Shown here piece by piece: positions 35,413 to 44,622 of a stretch of 64,000 bases of DNA. The stretch comes from Paenibacillus sp. RC67 (GTDB lineage Bacteria > Bacillota > Bacilli > Paenibacillales > NBRC-103111). The translations under genes and the position numbers were made by a program. Each line of letters begins with the position of its first letter. The stretch's first letter is position 1. Under the pieces are notes generated by a model that made no database searches, was not told the DNA's origin, and was given only the letters and a program-made list of their open reading frames with translations. Where the stretch lies: positions 3,681,501 through 3,745,500 of the forward strand of contig NZ_CP125098.1 of assembly GCF_030020805.1 (NCBI RefSeq). Reading direction: 5' to 3'.

Positions 35413-36489
35413 TTGAGTAGAGGAACTGCATATCCATCGGAAAGACGCTTCTTCAAGGATGAAAGAACTGGGGTGGAAGGGGTGCAGCTGACTTCCATTC
35501 CCGGCATCCATATCAAATTGTATTTTCATGTCAATGCTTTCACACCAGATTCGAATACGCTAGTGTTTCAGTCGTTTTCCGAAGCTTGCCGGGATTCCAA
35601 GGTCGATATTTTCAAAGTCAACGTCGATGGGCGTGGATTGACTCAGCTAACAGATGCCGCCGAAGCGGGCAGCCCCGTTGTCTCACCTGATGGCCAATGG
35701 CTGTATTATATGTGCCACGGCGAGCTGCGCAGGGTATCTATGACGGACTATCGAGAAGATACGATAGGCTATATCGATGGAATCCTGCCTTCCACAGGGC
35801 TAAGCAGCAACACGGCAGGTACGACTATTAATGCGAGCATGAGCGGCGACGGCTCCGTGTATTTTACGGATGCTACTCTGCGCAACGGCCGAAGAGCCAT
35901 TCTACGATATACAACGGACGGTCAGGAAGCCGGCATTATTTATGAATCCGATTCCATAACTCACACACAGTGCGAGCCATCGGACGCCAATGTAGTCGCC
36001 TTTCAGCACGGGCCGGATGAGCTGTACAGGAACATCTGGCTGGTGAACAGCGACGGCACTAACGCGAGGCCCTTGAATCTTCCTTATGGCAACGGTCATT
36101 GGATGTGGCTCGGGAATACCAAGAAAATCATGACGAATCTGGAGAAGCAGTATAACGGGATCGCCATAATGGGCGAGAACGACGAGGAACCGGAGATCAT
36201 AGCTACAGGAGAGCATTTCTGGCATGCGGCCAGCAGCCGTGACGGCCAATGGATCGTATCCGACACCAGTTGGCCTGACCACGGAATACAGCTCATTCAT
36301 GTCGGGACCAAGAAATTCAAACCGTTATGCTATCCCGAGAGCTCCAATTCTCATCCGCAATGGTCGCACCCGCATCCATCGTTCAGCCCTGACGGCAAGT
36401 ATGTGGTCTATAATTCTGACCGAACGGGAACAGCCCAAATGTATATCGTCCGCATCCCGGATCAGCTGAGAAAAGAACTGCAAGGGTAA
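35413..36489 (+). CDS. PL22-like (oligogalacturonate lyase-fold) beta-propeller protein 1
   Basis: A 358-residue protein with repeated propeller blades (SPDGQWLYY, SRDGQWIVSD, SPDGKYVVYNSD). The N-terminus TAYPSERRFFKDERTGV and the C-terminal HPQWSHPHPSFSPDG match oligogalacturonate lyases. Q316, H319 and H321 reproduce the Q-x2-H-x-H Mn2+ ligand set known for PL22, and a further His-rich GEHFWHA could supply the fourth. There is no signal peptide, so a cytoplasmic lyase acting on an imported uronate-containing oligosaccharide is likely. TTG start with AGGAG ten bases upstream. Paralogue at 38589. Confidence 0.75.
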   Translation: MSRGTAYPSERRFFKDERTGVEGVQLTSIPGIHIKLYFHVNAFTPDSNTLVFQSFSEACRDSKVDIFKVNVDGRGLTQLTDAAEAGSPVVSPDGQWLYYMCHGELRRVSMTDYREDTIGYIDGILPSTGLSSNTAGTTINASMSGDGSVYFTDATLRNGRRAILRYTTDGQEAGIIYESDSITHTQCEPSDANVVAFQHGPDELYRNIWLVNSDGTNARPLNLPYGNGHWMWLGNTKKIMTNLEKQYNGIAIMGENDEEPEIIATGEHFWHAASSRDGQWIVSDTSWPDHGIQLIHVGTKKFKPLCYPESSNSHPQWSHPHPSFSPDGKYVVYNSDRTGTAQMYIVRIPDQLRKELQG

Positions 36490-36533
36490 CTTTTCAAAAG
36501 AATGAAATCCTATTTTGGTAGGTGAAACAGCAG

Positions 36534-37574
36534 ATGGATAAGCTCAATATAGGCATAGTTGGGCTGCGATTCGGCAGCACGGTGATTGAGGAGATGCTGA
36601 AAGGGGAGGGCGGACGCCGCTTTCGGATTCATGCCGTATGCGATATCGATGCTTCGAAAATGAAAGCATGCGCCAGAAAGTATGGAGCGAAGCCGTATGG
36701 TTCTCTGGAGAGCCTCCTTGCCGATCCGGAGGTTCAAGTGATCGGGTTATTTACGCCGCCAGCGGGGAGAGCCGAACTGATTGATCGGATCATAAGCTCC
36801 GGGAGAGATGTTATGACGACAAAGCCGTTTGAGCTGGACCCGCAAAAAGCGCTGGATATTCTTAAAAAGGCCAACCGCTTGAAACGGGTTGTACATCTAA
36901 ACTCTCCGAGTCCGTTGTGGCACGATACCCTTCGGTACATTCAAGCCTGGAGGGAGAAATACAACCTCGGTATTCCCGTTGGCTGCCGATCGGATATATG
37001 GGTTAATTACCATGAACAGCCGGACGGCGGATGGTACGACAATCCGGAGCAATGTCCCGCTGCGCCGATATTCAGGCTCGGCATTTATATCATTAACGAT
37101 ATAGTCCGCCTTTTCGGCCCCGCTGAACAGGTTGCCGTAATGTGCTCGCGCTTGATTACGGAGCGACCGACAGCGGATAACTCGCAGCTGAGCCTGCGTT
37201 TTAGAAATGGCGCTATAGCCAATATTTTCGGCAGCTTTTGCGTTGATGACAGTCAAAGGTATAAGTCGCCGATGATCTTGAATTTCCAGCATGGCACGAT
37301 CTATGGCAATGTGCTGCCCAAGCGGGACGGTGAGCCGAGCCGGCTCCTCCTCGTCACCAAGGACCGGGCAAGCGGGGAGAGAGTGACAGAAGAAGTAGAA
37401 GTGATAGGCGACTCGGGAGCTTATCAATGGGACGCGTTGGATCGAGCCGTACGCGGAAGACAAGCAAATGATGACGAGTACATCCAGGATATCGTTGAAG
37501 GAATCAAGATCATCCAAGCTATGAGCAAATCCGACAAAACCGGCAGGATCGTGCAGATTGGGGATAACGAATGA
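36534..37574 (+). CDS. Gfo/Idh/MocA-family oxidoreductase 1
   Basis: A 346-residue NAD(P)-dependent dehydrogenase-fold protein: Rossmann motif NIGIVGLRFGSTVIEE at the start, TTKPFELD (the EKP-motif position, about residue 88) and an NDIVRLFG helix downstream. Such enzymes oxidise or epimerise sugars and inositols. The ATG at 36534 has TAGGTG nine bases upstream, better than GTG at 36522. Its stop overlaps the next oxidoreductase gene by ATGA. Confidence 0.88.
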   Translation: MDKLNIGIVGLRFGSTVIEEMLKGEGGRRFRIHAVCDIDASKMKACARKYGAKPYGSLESLLADPEVQVIGLFTPPAGRAELIDRIISSGRDVMTTKPFELDPQKALDILKKANRLKRVVHLNSPSPLWHDTLRYIQAWREKYNLGIPVGCRSDIWVNYHEQPDGGWYDNPEQCPAAPIFRLGIYIINDIVRLFGPAEQVAVMCSRLITERPTADNSQLSLRFRNGAIANIFGSFCVDDSQRYKSPMILNFQHGTIYGNVLPKRDGEPSRLLLVTKDRASGERVTEEVEVIGDSGAYQWDALDRAVRGRQANDDEYIQDIVEGIKIIQAMSKSDKTGRIVQIGDNE

Positions 37575-38584
37575 AGCTTGGGGTTGGATTATACGGAAAT
37601 AACGGTGGTCATCAAATTCAGGGAGAGTTGAACGACCATCCCGATGCTCAGGTCGTCGCCATTGCAGGCATGGACATTCAGCAGCTTACTCCCGAGCAGC
37701 AAGCGGATTCCAGCATCCGGGTGTACGACACATTAGAAGCTATGCTTACGGATGAACGAGTTCAGATCGTTTCTCTTTGTTCGCCAATAAGGGCAAGACA
37801 AGCGGATGAAGCGATTATGTGCATGAACCAAGGGAGGCATGTATACGCTGAGAAGCCTTGCGCCATGAAGGAAAGCGATATCGATCGATTAATAGAGACG
37901 TCTAGAGCAACGGGATGTCAATTCCGGGAAATGGCGGGAACCGCGTTCCAACAACCGTATCTGGCCATTCGGCAATTGGTTCGGTCGGGCGCTATCGGAG
38001 ACGTTGTGCAAGTATTTGCCCAAAAGTCGTATCCGTCCCATGACGGGCGTCCGCAGGATGAAACGATAGACGGCGGGCTTATTGGCCAGAACGGCATCCA
38101 TGCCGTTAGATTTATTGAGCATGCCGCCGGAGTAAAGATCAAGCATGTTACAGCTGTAGAGACGCGTCTGGGTAATCCCAGAGCAGAGGGAATGCTGCCC
38201 ATGGCGGCAAGCTTAGTGATGGAGCTAGCAAACGGAGGCGTTGCAAGCAGTATTATCAATTACTTGAATCCTCAAGGCACGGGGTGCTGGGGCAACGATC
38301 ACCTGCGTATCTTCGGAACTGAAGGAATGATTGAGAGTACTGACGGAGGCGCCCGAACCAGACTGGTCATTGGAAATGCCGATAAAGGTCCTCTGGAGCT
38401 CGAGGAGCCCGTATACAGCTACTTCGATCTTTACATGAAGAGCCTTCTCGGTCACGCCGAGATGCCGTTGACGCTGGAAGAAGAATTGCACTGCACCCGA
38501 GTGGTGCTGAGAGCCAAGACATCCGCACAAGCTGCATGCACAGTACAACCAACTGTAAATCCAATGAAATCATTAAGGGAGTGA
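37571..38584 (+). CDS. Gfo/Idh/MocA-family oxidoreductase 2
   Basis: A 337-residue protein with an N-terminal GLYGNNGGHQIQGEL Rossmann variant, the catalytic AEKPCAM (EKP with Lys at about residue 96) and GLIGQNGIHAVRF. Translationally coupled to the preceding oxidoreductase (4-base overlap); together they could perform a paired oxidation and reduction, for example epimerising a sugar via its keto form. The second PL22-like gene follows after four bases. Confidence 0.85.
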   Translation: MKLGVGLYGNNGGHQIQGELNDHPDAQVVAIAGMDIQQLTPEQQADSSIRVYDTLEAMLTDERVQIVSLCSPIRARQADEAIMCMNQGRHVYAEKPCAMKESDIDRLIETSRATGCQFREMAGTAFQQPYLAIRQLVRSGAIGDVVQVFAQKSYPSHDGRPQDETIDGGLIGQNGIHAVRFIEHAAGVKIKHVTAVETRLGNPRAEGMLPMAASLVMELANGGVASSIINYLNPQGTGCWGNDHLRIFGTEGMIESTDGGARTRLVIGNADKGPLELEEPVYSYFDLYMKSLLGHAEMPLTLEEELHCTRVVLRAKTSAQAACTVQPTVNPMKSLRE

Positions 38585-38588
38585 GTCT

Positions 38589-39635
38589 ATGGCAAGGGGT
38601 CAAACCTATCCATCCGAACGGCAGTTTTTCACAGATGACAGAACAGGTGTTCGAATAACAAAGCTAACCGCATTTCCGACGGTTAATAGCAAGCTGTATT
38701 TTCACATCAACGCGTTTACGCCGGATTCCAATACGTTGGTGTTCAAATCGTACCAGTATGCCAAGCGCGATTCCAGAGTGGATGTATTCAAAGTAAATAC
38801 GGATGGAATGGGACTGGCACAGCTAACGGACCGTCCGTACGTAAACGGCGCTATGGTGTCTTATGACGGTAACTGGCTGTACTTTGTGGACGAAGGATAT
38901 TTTCGCAGAGTCTCCATGCACACGTACGAGGAAGAAACGATCAGCTATTTAGAACCACTAACCTGGTTCGCCGAATCCGCGAGCATGACTTATGATGATA
39001 AGCAATATTTTGTGGAAGCCACATTAAAAAACGGCAGGCGCGGCATTGCAAGGTTTACTACGGACGGGAAGGAGGCCGAGGTGCTGTTCGAGCATTCCGA
39101 CATCACGCATACCCAGGTAGAGCCGACGGAAGGGAAGGTCATTGCCTTTCAGTGTGGACCGGATCAGCAGAATCGGAACATCTGGCTCATCGATAGCGAT
39201 GGCAGCAATCTTCGCCCGCTGGAACTGCCGTACGGAAACGGACATTGGATGTGGATCGGCGGTACCAAACAGATCATGTCCAATCTGGAGAAAGAATTGC
39301 AGGGCATCGCAGTGATGTCCGAGGGTGACGCAGCCCCTGAGATGTATGTTCATGGCGAGCATTATTGGCACGCCTCCAGCAGTATGGACGGACAATGGAT
39401 GGTATCCGATACGAATTGGCCCGATCACGGTATTCATCTGATAAATGTCGCAACGAAAAAGCACAAGGTCTTATGCTATCCCAACAGCTCGTCATGCCAT
39501 CCGCAATGGACCCATCCGCATCCTTCCTTTAGCCCGGATGGTAAAATGATCGTTTATAACTCGGATGTAACAGGTATTCCGCACATCTATTTGGCTGCAA
39601 TTCCTGACGAAATGCTGGAGGAGCTTGCACGTTAA
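38589..39635 (+). CDS. PL22-like (oligogalacturonate lyase-fold) beta-propeller protein 2
   Basis: A 348-residue paralogue of the protein at 35413, alignable throughout (QTYPSERQFFTDDRTGVR, PYGNGHWMW, HPQWTHPHPSFSPDG). Putative metal ligands Q306, H309 and H311 are conserved. AGGGAGTG precedes the ATG. Having two copies flank the two oxidoreductases suggests duplication with division of labour, for example different linkages or chain ends. It is followed by an AraC regulator gene. Confidence 0.75.
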   Translation: MARGQTYPSERQFFTDDRTGVRITKLTAFPTVNSKLYFHINAFTPDSNTLVFKSYQYAKRDSRVDVFKVNTDGMGLAQLTDRPYVNGAMVSYDGNWLYFVDEGYFRRVSMHTYEEETISYLEPLTWFAESASMTYDDKQYFVEATLKNGRRGIARFTTDGKEAEVLFEHSDITHTQVEPTEGKVIAFQCGPDQQNRNIWLIDSDGSNLRPLELPYGNGHWMWIGGTKQIMSNLEKELQGIAVMSEGDAAPEMYVHGEHYWHASSSMDGQWMVSDTNWPDHGIHLINVATKKHKVLCYPNSSSCHPQWTHPHPSFSPDGKMIVYNSDVTGIPHIYLAAIPDEMLEELAR

Positions 39636-39694
39636 TTGACAGCAGACTTGAAGTCTCGAGAACGGGATCTTGTTCCGCGAGCTGGAGGTGAACC

Positions 39695-42001
39695 ATGAAG
39701 AACGGCCGTTTTACATATTTTAAACGATTGTTTTTGTTCTGTATCTTGATTGGCTTAATTCCCGTCATGGCACTGGGTTATTTTTCCTATGCAAAAGCTT
39801 CCCAGCTCTTACTGGATAAGGCGTACCGCAGTGACAGGGAGATCGTTGAGCAAACGCAGCTTCGATTCGAACAAAAGCTCAAAATGATCGATAACGCACA
39901 AGGCCAAATCACCAACTCGCCTTTGGTCCTCGACGCTATGGAGCAAGAACTCGACCGCGAAGACTATCAGTCGTACGACAAATTAATGCAATCGCTATAC
40001 CGGCTCCAGCTTTATGAGTACGGGTTGTCAGATGTCTATCTGGTGAATTTCAGCAAAAATTGGATTCTGAGCAGCGCAGGTAAAGAGTCCTTGAAGGAGA
40101 GCGGATTGAACTCTACTTTCACTGATTATGCCGACAGCGGAAGGCTGTTTTTCTGGACCGTATTTCGCCCGTCCCATACGGTGAATGCCAACCCTTCCGT
40201 GCGGAGTATGGCTACTGTCAAAACGATTCCGATCAACTCCTTGCATCCGCTGGGAATTCTTGTTGCCGTCCTGCCCAGCCAGGAGTTGAATAAAATGATT
40301 CCCGCAGGCAACGAGTCCAGTGAAATGTTCGTTCTCAATGAACAATATCAGATTATTGCGGCAAGAAATCCGGACTGGATTGGCAAGGATATGTCAGGCG
40401 AGCCGTACATGGAGACGATAAAGCAAGAACGTGTGGAGGCAGGTCAATTCCAATCCAACCAAGACAACCACGGCATTACATACCGCAAGTCGAACTACAA
40501 TGGGTGGATATATGTTTCCAAGACGAACATAAGCGAGATTACCAAGGAATCCAAAGCGATCGGCTGGGTGACGATTTCCATCTGCTTGGCGGTGCTGCTA
40601 TTGGTTCTTGCCGCCTCCTTTGTCGGAACGCGCAGGCTATACAGCCCGGTTCGCAAGCTGTATAATCTCGTATCCGATTCGTCCGAAATACGCGGCAGCT
40701 CCGCCGGAAGCGACGAATTTTACTGGATCGAAAAAAACATGCACATGCTCATGGGAAAGGAAAGCCGCATGAGACAGCAGGTTCAGGACTTTTGGGTGCA
40801 TAAATTACTGCAGGGAGCAGTCAGATCCAAGGAAATAACAGATCGCATCGAGGGTGACGAGCTGACAGGCTGGAATCAACTCCAGGTCCTGTGCGTCCGC
40901 ATTGATACTTTGGACGGTACGAACTATACGGACCGGGACCGCGATCTGCTCATCTTTGCCGTCAATAACATGGCGGGGGAGATCATTCCCCACAAGCTCC
41001 GGTTGAATCCGGTGGTGATAAGTGACTTTCAAGTGACCTTGCTGGGAAGTCATTTGGAGCACCCAGAAGAATGGAAGAAGGACGTTTACGGATGGGCCGA
41101 AGAGCTTCAACGCGCCGTGGCAGCGTATTTGCATCTGAAGATCAGCGTAGGCATCAGTCTACTGTTCAACGAGTGGTTAGATGCCCCCAAAGCATTCCGC
41201 GAGGCGAAGGAAGCCCTGTCCTGCGGGATGCGCCTGGATCAACAGTCCATTGTGTTCCTGGAAGACATCCAGTTTGAAGCCGTGGATTCTCACGTCACTT
41301 ATCCGCAGCAAATCGTCCATGAACTCTTCGATCATATCAAGCTGTTGGAGGAAGAACGTTGCCGTCAGCTGCTGGATGAATTTATGGCCTTTACTACCCG
41401 TAAAGCGATTAGCCAACAGGAATTTCAACTGCTATTGATCAGGCTACTGGCAGATTTGATGCGCTTCTTACAGGAGCAGGGAGCCAATTTAAACGACATC
41501 GTTCCTCAAGACAAAGCTGTAGTGAATGAGATTCTAGCCTTGAAATCGAACAAAGAAATCGCTATCTGGCTGCAAACGACGATTCTACAACCGCTCATGA
41601 TCTATATCGAAAATCGCAGAGAGCTTCTCCAGACCAAAATATCCGATCAGATGCTGGCACTCATTCACCAAGAATACGATTCTCCACTGACTTTGGAATC
41701 CTGCGCTGCCAAGCTGAATTATCACCCTGAATATATCAGCCGCGTTTTCCGCAAGGAAACCGGATTCGTCTTCAGTGATTATTTATCGAGACACAGACTT
41801 CATATGGCCAAGAAGCTGCTGGTCGAAACCAGCATGACCGTTACCGAAATATCAGAGAGGCTCATGTACAATATGCCGCAAAATTTCATTCGCTACTTCC
41901 GTAAAATGGAAGGGATAACACCTAAACAATACAGGGATTTAAGTCAAATGAAGAGTGAGAAGGATACTTCCGCTCCTAAGGCGGCAGGCGGAAGCCCCTA
42001 G
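39695..42001 (+). CDS. Membrane-anchored AraC-family regulator 2
   Basis: A 768-residue protein: TM1 (about residues 10-30, LFLFCILIGLIPVMALGYF), an extracellular sensor (about 35-285) and TM2 (WVTISICLAVLLLVLAASFVG, about 290-310). The cytoplasmic part ends in two AraC HTH motifs (about 650-750), SPLTLESCAAKLNYHPEYIS and TEISERLMYNMPQNFIRYFR. Same architecture as the protein at 19189. It precedes the mannosidase genes and probably activates transport and/or mannosidase genes on sensing the extracellular glycan. Confidence 0.88.
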   Translation: MKNGRFTYFKRLFLFCILIGLIPVMALGYFSYAKASQLLLDKAYRSDREIVEQTQLRFEQKLKMIDNAQGQITNSPLVLDAMEQELDREDYQSYDKLMQSLYRLQLYEYGLSDVYLVNFSKNWILSSAGKESLKESGLNSTFTDYADSGRLFFWTVFRPSHTVNANPSVRSMATVKTIPINSLHPLGILVAVLPSQELNKMIPAGNESSEMFVLNEQYQIIAARNPDWIGKDMSGEPYMETIKQERVEAGQFQSNQDNHGITYRKSNYNGWIYVSKTNISEITKESKAIGWVTISICLAVLLLVLAASFVGTRRLYSPVRKLYNLVSDSSEIRGSSAGSDEFYWIEKNMHMLMGKESRMRQQVQDFWVHKLLQGAVRSKEITDRIEGDELTGWNQLQVLCVRIDTLDGTNYTDRDRDLLIFAVNNMAGEIIPHKLRLNPVVISDFQVTLLGSHLEHPEEWKKDVYGWAEELQRAVAAYLHLKISVGISLLFNEWLDAPKAFREAKEALSCGMRLDQQSIVFLEDIQFEAVDSHVTYPQQIVHELFDHIKLLEEERCRQLLDEFMAFTTRKAISQQEFQLLLIRLLADLMRFLQEQGANLNDIVPQDKAVVNEILALKSNKEIAIWLQTTILQPLMIYIENRRELLQTKISDQMLALIHQEYDSPLTLESCAAKLNYHPEYISRVFRKETGFVFSDYLSRHRLHMAKKLLVETSMTVTEISERLMYNMPQNFIRYFRKMEGITPKQYRDLSQMKSEKDTSAPKAAGGSP

Positions 42002-42038
42002 AGCAATCAAAACCGAGTTAGATTAGGAGGTATCTAGC

Positions 42039-44546
42039 ATGGATAACCAAGAAGCTGCGACTGGCCGTCAGCTGCACATGATTGGCAATGCCCATCTCGA
42101 TCCTGTATGGCTGTGGAGGTGGCAGGAGGGATTTGCGGAAATAAAGGCGACGTTCCGCTCGGCGCTGGACCGGATGAAGGAATTTCCGGAATTCATATTC
42201 ACCTGCGCCGGAGCGGCTTACTATCGGTGGATCGAAGAAAATGCGCCGGATATGTTCGCCGAATTGCGCCAAAGGGTGGCGGAAGGGCGCTGGGTGATCG
42301 TAGGGGGCTGGTGGATTCAGCCCGACTGCAACCTGCCCGCCGGGGAATCGTTCGCGCGCCATGCTCTGTACAGCCAGCGCTATTTCCTTCAGAAGTTCGG
42401 GGTCATGGCCAAGGTCGGCTACAATGTCGATTCGTTCGGCCATCACGGTATGCTGCCGCAAATCCTGAAATTAAGCGGCATGGATTACTATGTGTTCATG
42501 CGGCCGGAGGAGCATGAGAAGGCGATGAAGTCGAACCTGTTCTGGTGGCAAAGCCAGGATGGCAGCAGAGTCCTGGCATATCGCATTCCTAAAGGTTACA
42601 CAACCCGTCCGACAGACGGCGTAATAGAAAAAATTAAAGCGCTAAACGAGGTCATGCAGGAGCAGAAGACCGATCAAATGTGCTTCTATGGCGTAGGTAA
42701 TCATGGAGGCGGGCCAACCATCGCCAACCTTCATGAAATCCGATCCGCACAGGAGAAGCTTGGGGCGAAGGCGGTTGCGCACAGCTCGCCCAACGCGTAT
42801 TTCGAACGCCTCACTAGGGGCGATAATGCAGCGGATCTCCAGCAGCTCCCGCTTATCCAGGAGGACCTTCAGCACCACGCGAGCGGCTGCTACTCGGCAC
42901 ATTCCGAGACGAAAGCAAGCAACAGGGAAGCGGAGCATCGACTGCTTACTGCGGAAAAGTGGGCTGCTGTAGCGCACCATATGTTGAAGCTGCCATATGA
43001 TTCAAATCGGCTGCAGGAAGCATGGGAGTGCGTCATGTTCAATCAGTTCCATGACATCCTTGGCGGATGCAGCATCAAGGAAGCGTATCAGGATGCCAGA
43101 GAAGGCTACGGTCACGCGCTTCATATCGGCGCCGAAACCCTGAATGCAGCCATGCAAAAAATATCGTGGTCCATCGGTACCATGCGCCCCGGCATTGTCT
43201 CACTTACAAGAGATAAAGATCGAACGCTGTGGGAGCAGAATGATTTGGGCGTCCCGTTCGTCGTGTTTAACCCGCACTCCTGGGAGGTGACGGCTCCAGT
43301 TCAAATTCCCCAGCAAATGAAAGGGGTCACAGACGAAGCGGATATGCCGCAGCCGATCCAGCAGGTACGTGCTTCGCGGACGAACGGGGGAGATAAATAC
43401 GACACGTTATTCCTCGCGCAAGTGCCGGCGATGGGCTTTCGGGTGTATTGGATCTACAGGGAGCAAGCGAAGCTTCAGACCGGCGCCAACACGGATTGCG
43501 AATTATCCGCTACCCCAACAACGCTCGAGAACCGGTTCATCCGTCTGGAGATTGAGCCGTATACCGGCTACGTGAAACGGCTGTTCGACAAACGTAACGG
43601 TGTAGATGTGCTGGCTGCAGCAGGAGCCGTCCCCATTATTATCGATGAGCATAACTGCGACACCTGGGCGCATGGAGCATTTTCATTTCGCAACGAAATA
43701 GGCAAATTTACAGACGCTGAAGTAAAAGTCATCGAAGCTGGGCCGATTCGAGCTTGGCTGCGGGTGACGAGCTGGTATGGCCGATCGGTGCTGCGGCAGG
43801 ATTTCATGCTTCACAAGGACCGACCGGATGTTCTGGTTAGAGTCAAACTGGATTGGCAGGAGCGGCACAAAATGCTCAAGCTGTCGTTTCCCGTACGTGT
43901 CAATAGCCCGATGGCTACCTACGAAATCCCATTCGGTACCATCAAAAGGCCGGTCAATGGCGAAGAGGAGGCGGGTCAGCAATGGCTGGATGTCACGGGA
44001 ACCTTGCCGGAGCTAGGACAACCGTACGGATTGGCGCTGTTGAACAATGGCAAATACAGCTTTGATGTCAAAGACAACGACCTCCGAATGACGCTCGCGC
44101 GCGGTGCGATTTATGCCGACCATTACGGACAGCGCGACGAGATGTGCGAGTATATGGATCAAGGGATCCAGGAATTTGCTTATTCGCTGGTTCCTCACCA
44201 AGGCGCTTGGCAGGATGCCGGTATTGTCAGGAAAGCCTATGAGCTGAGCGTCCCATTGGGCTCCGTAATCGAAACGTATCACGAAGGCGCTTTGCCGCAG
44301 CGCTATGAAGGTATTAGCATTACTTCGGATCAGGTTCTGGTATCTGCATTCAAAAAGGCGGAAGCGGCGGACGGCTATATCCTGCGCTGCTATGAAACGA
44401 GCGGGCAGGCCGCTTCAGCTATGATAGAAATTCCCATGCTGGGCCGTACATGGACAGCAGCGTTCGGCAAGTGCGAGATCAAGACGTTCTTCGTTCCTCT
44501 GGACTCGAAGCAAGAGATCACGGAGACTAATTTATTGGAATTATGA
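42039..44546 (+). CDS. Alpha-mannosidase, GH38 (first copy)
   Basis: An 835-residue cytoplasmic GH38 enzyme. The N-terminal zinc motif NAHLDPVWLWRW is at about residues 17-28, and the nucleophile Asp lies in VGYNVDSFGHHG (about residue 131). GNHGGGPT and NQFHDILGGCS follow, with a large beta-sandwich C-terminus (about 440-835). It hydrolyses terminal alpha-mannose with retention. No signal peptide. AGGAGG precedes the ATG. Different subgroup from the second copy, so the two probably cleave different linkages. Confidence 0.93.
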   Translation: MDNQEAATGRQLHMIGNAHLDPVWLWRWQEGFAEIKATFRSALDRMKEFPEFIFTCAGAAYYRWIEENAPDMFAELRQRVAEGRWVIVGGWWIQPDCNLPAGESFARHALYSQRYFLQKFGVMAKVGYNVDSFGHHGMLPQILKLSGMDYYVFMRPEEHEKAMKSNLFWWQSQDGSRVLAYRIPKGYTTRPTDGVIEKIKALNEVMQEQKTDQMCFYGVGNHGGGPTIANLHEIRSAQEKLGAKAVAHSSPNAYFERLTRGDNAADLQQLPLIQEDLQHHASGCYSAHSETKASNREAEHRLLTAEKWAAVAHHMLKLPYDSNRLQEAWECVMFNQFHDILGGCSIKEAYQDAREGYGHALHIGAETLNAAMQKISWSIGTMRPGIVSLTRDKDRTLWEQNDLGVPFVVFNPHSWEVTAPVQIPQQMKGVTDEADMPQPIQQVRASRTNGGDKYDTLFLAQVPAMGFRVYWIYREQAKLQTGANTDCELSATPTTLENRFIRLEIEPYTGYVKRLFDKRNGVDVLAAAGAVPIIIDEHNCDTWAHGAFSFRNEIGKFTDAEVKVIEAGPIRAWLRVTSWYGRSVLRQDFMLHKDRPDVLVRVKLDWQERHKMLKLSFPVRVNSPMATYEIPFGTIKRPVNGEEEAGQQWLDVTGTLPELGQPYGLALLNNGKYSFDVKDNDLRMTLARGAIYADHYGQRDEMCEYMDQGIQEFAYSLVPHQGAWQDAGIVRKAYELSVPLGSVIETYHEGALPQRYEGISITSDQVLVSAFKKAEAADGYILRCYETSGQAASAMIEIPMLGRTWTAAFGKCEIKTFFVPLDSKQEITETNLLEL

Positions 44547-44571
44547 TGGCAGCCATTCATTTTTCTATTAG

Positions 44572-44584
44572 CTTAATGAATAAG
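44572..44584 (-). promoter_or_regulatory. ROK operator-like site before the second mannosidase
   Basis: On the minus strand this reads CTTATTCATTAAG, one mismatch from CTTAATCATTAAG. It lies in the 76-base gap between the mannosidase genes. Confidence 0.55.
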
Positions 44585-44622
44585 ATAAATCAAGATACAT
44601 TGACTTTATTGGAGGCGTTCGA

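Noticed and set aside
35413..39635. Calling the locus a pectin/oligogalacturonate utilisation cluster
   Set aside because: No other pectin enzyme is present; alpha-mannosidases and a heptose-like module dominate, so PL22 resemblance alone is not enough.
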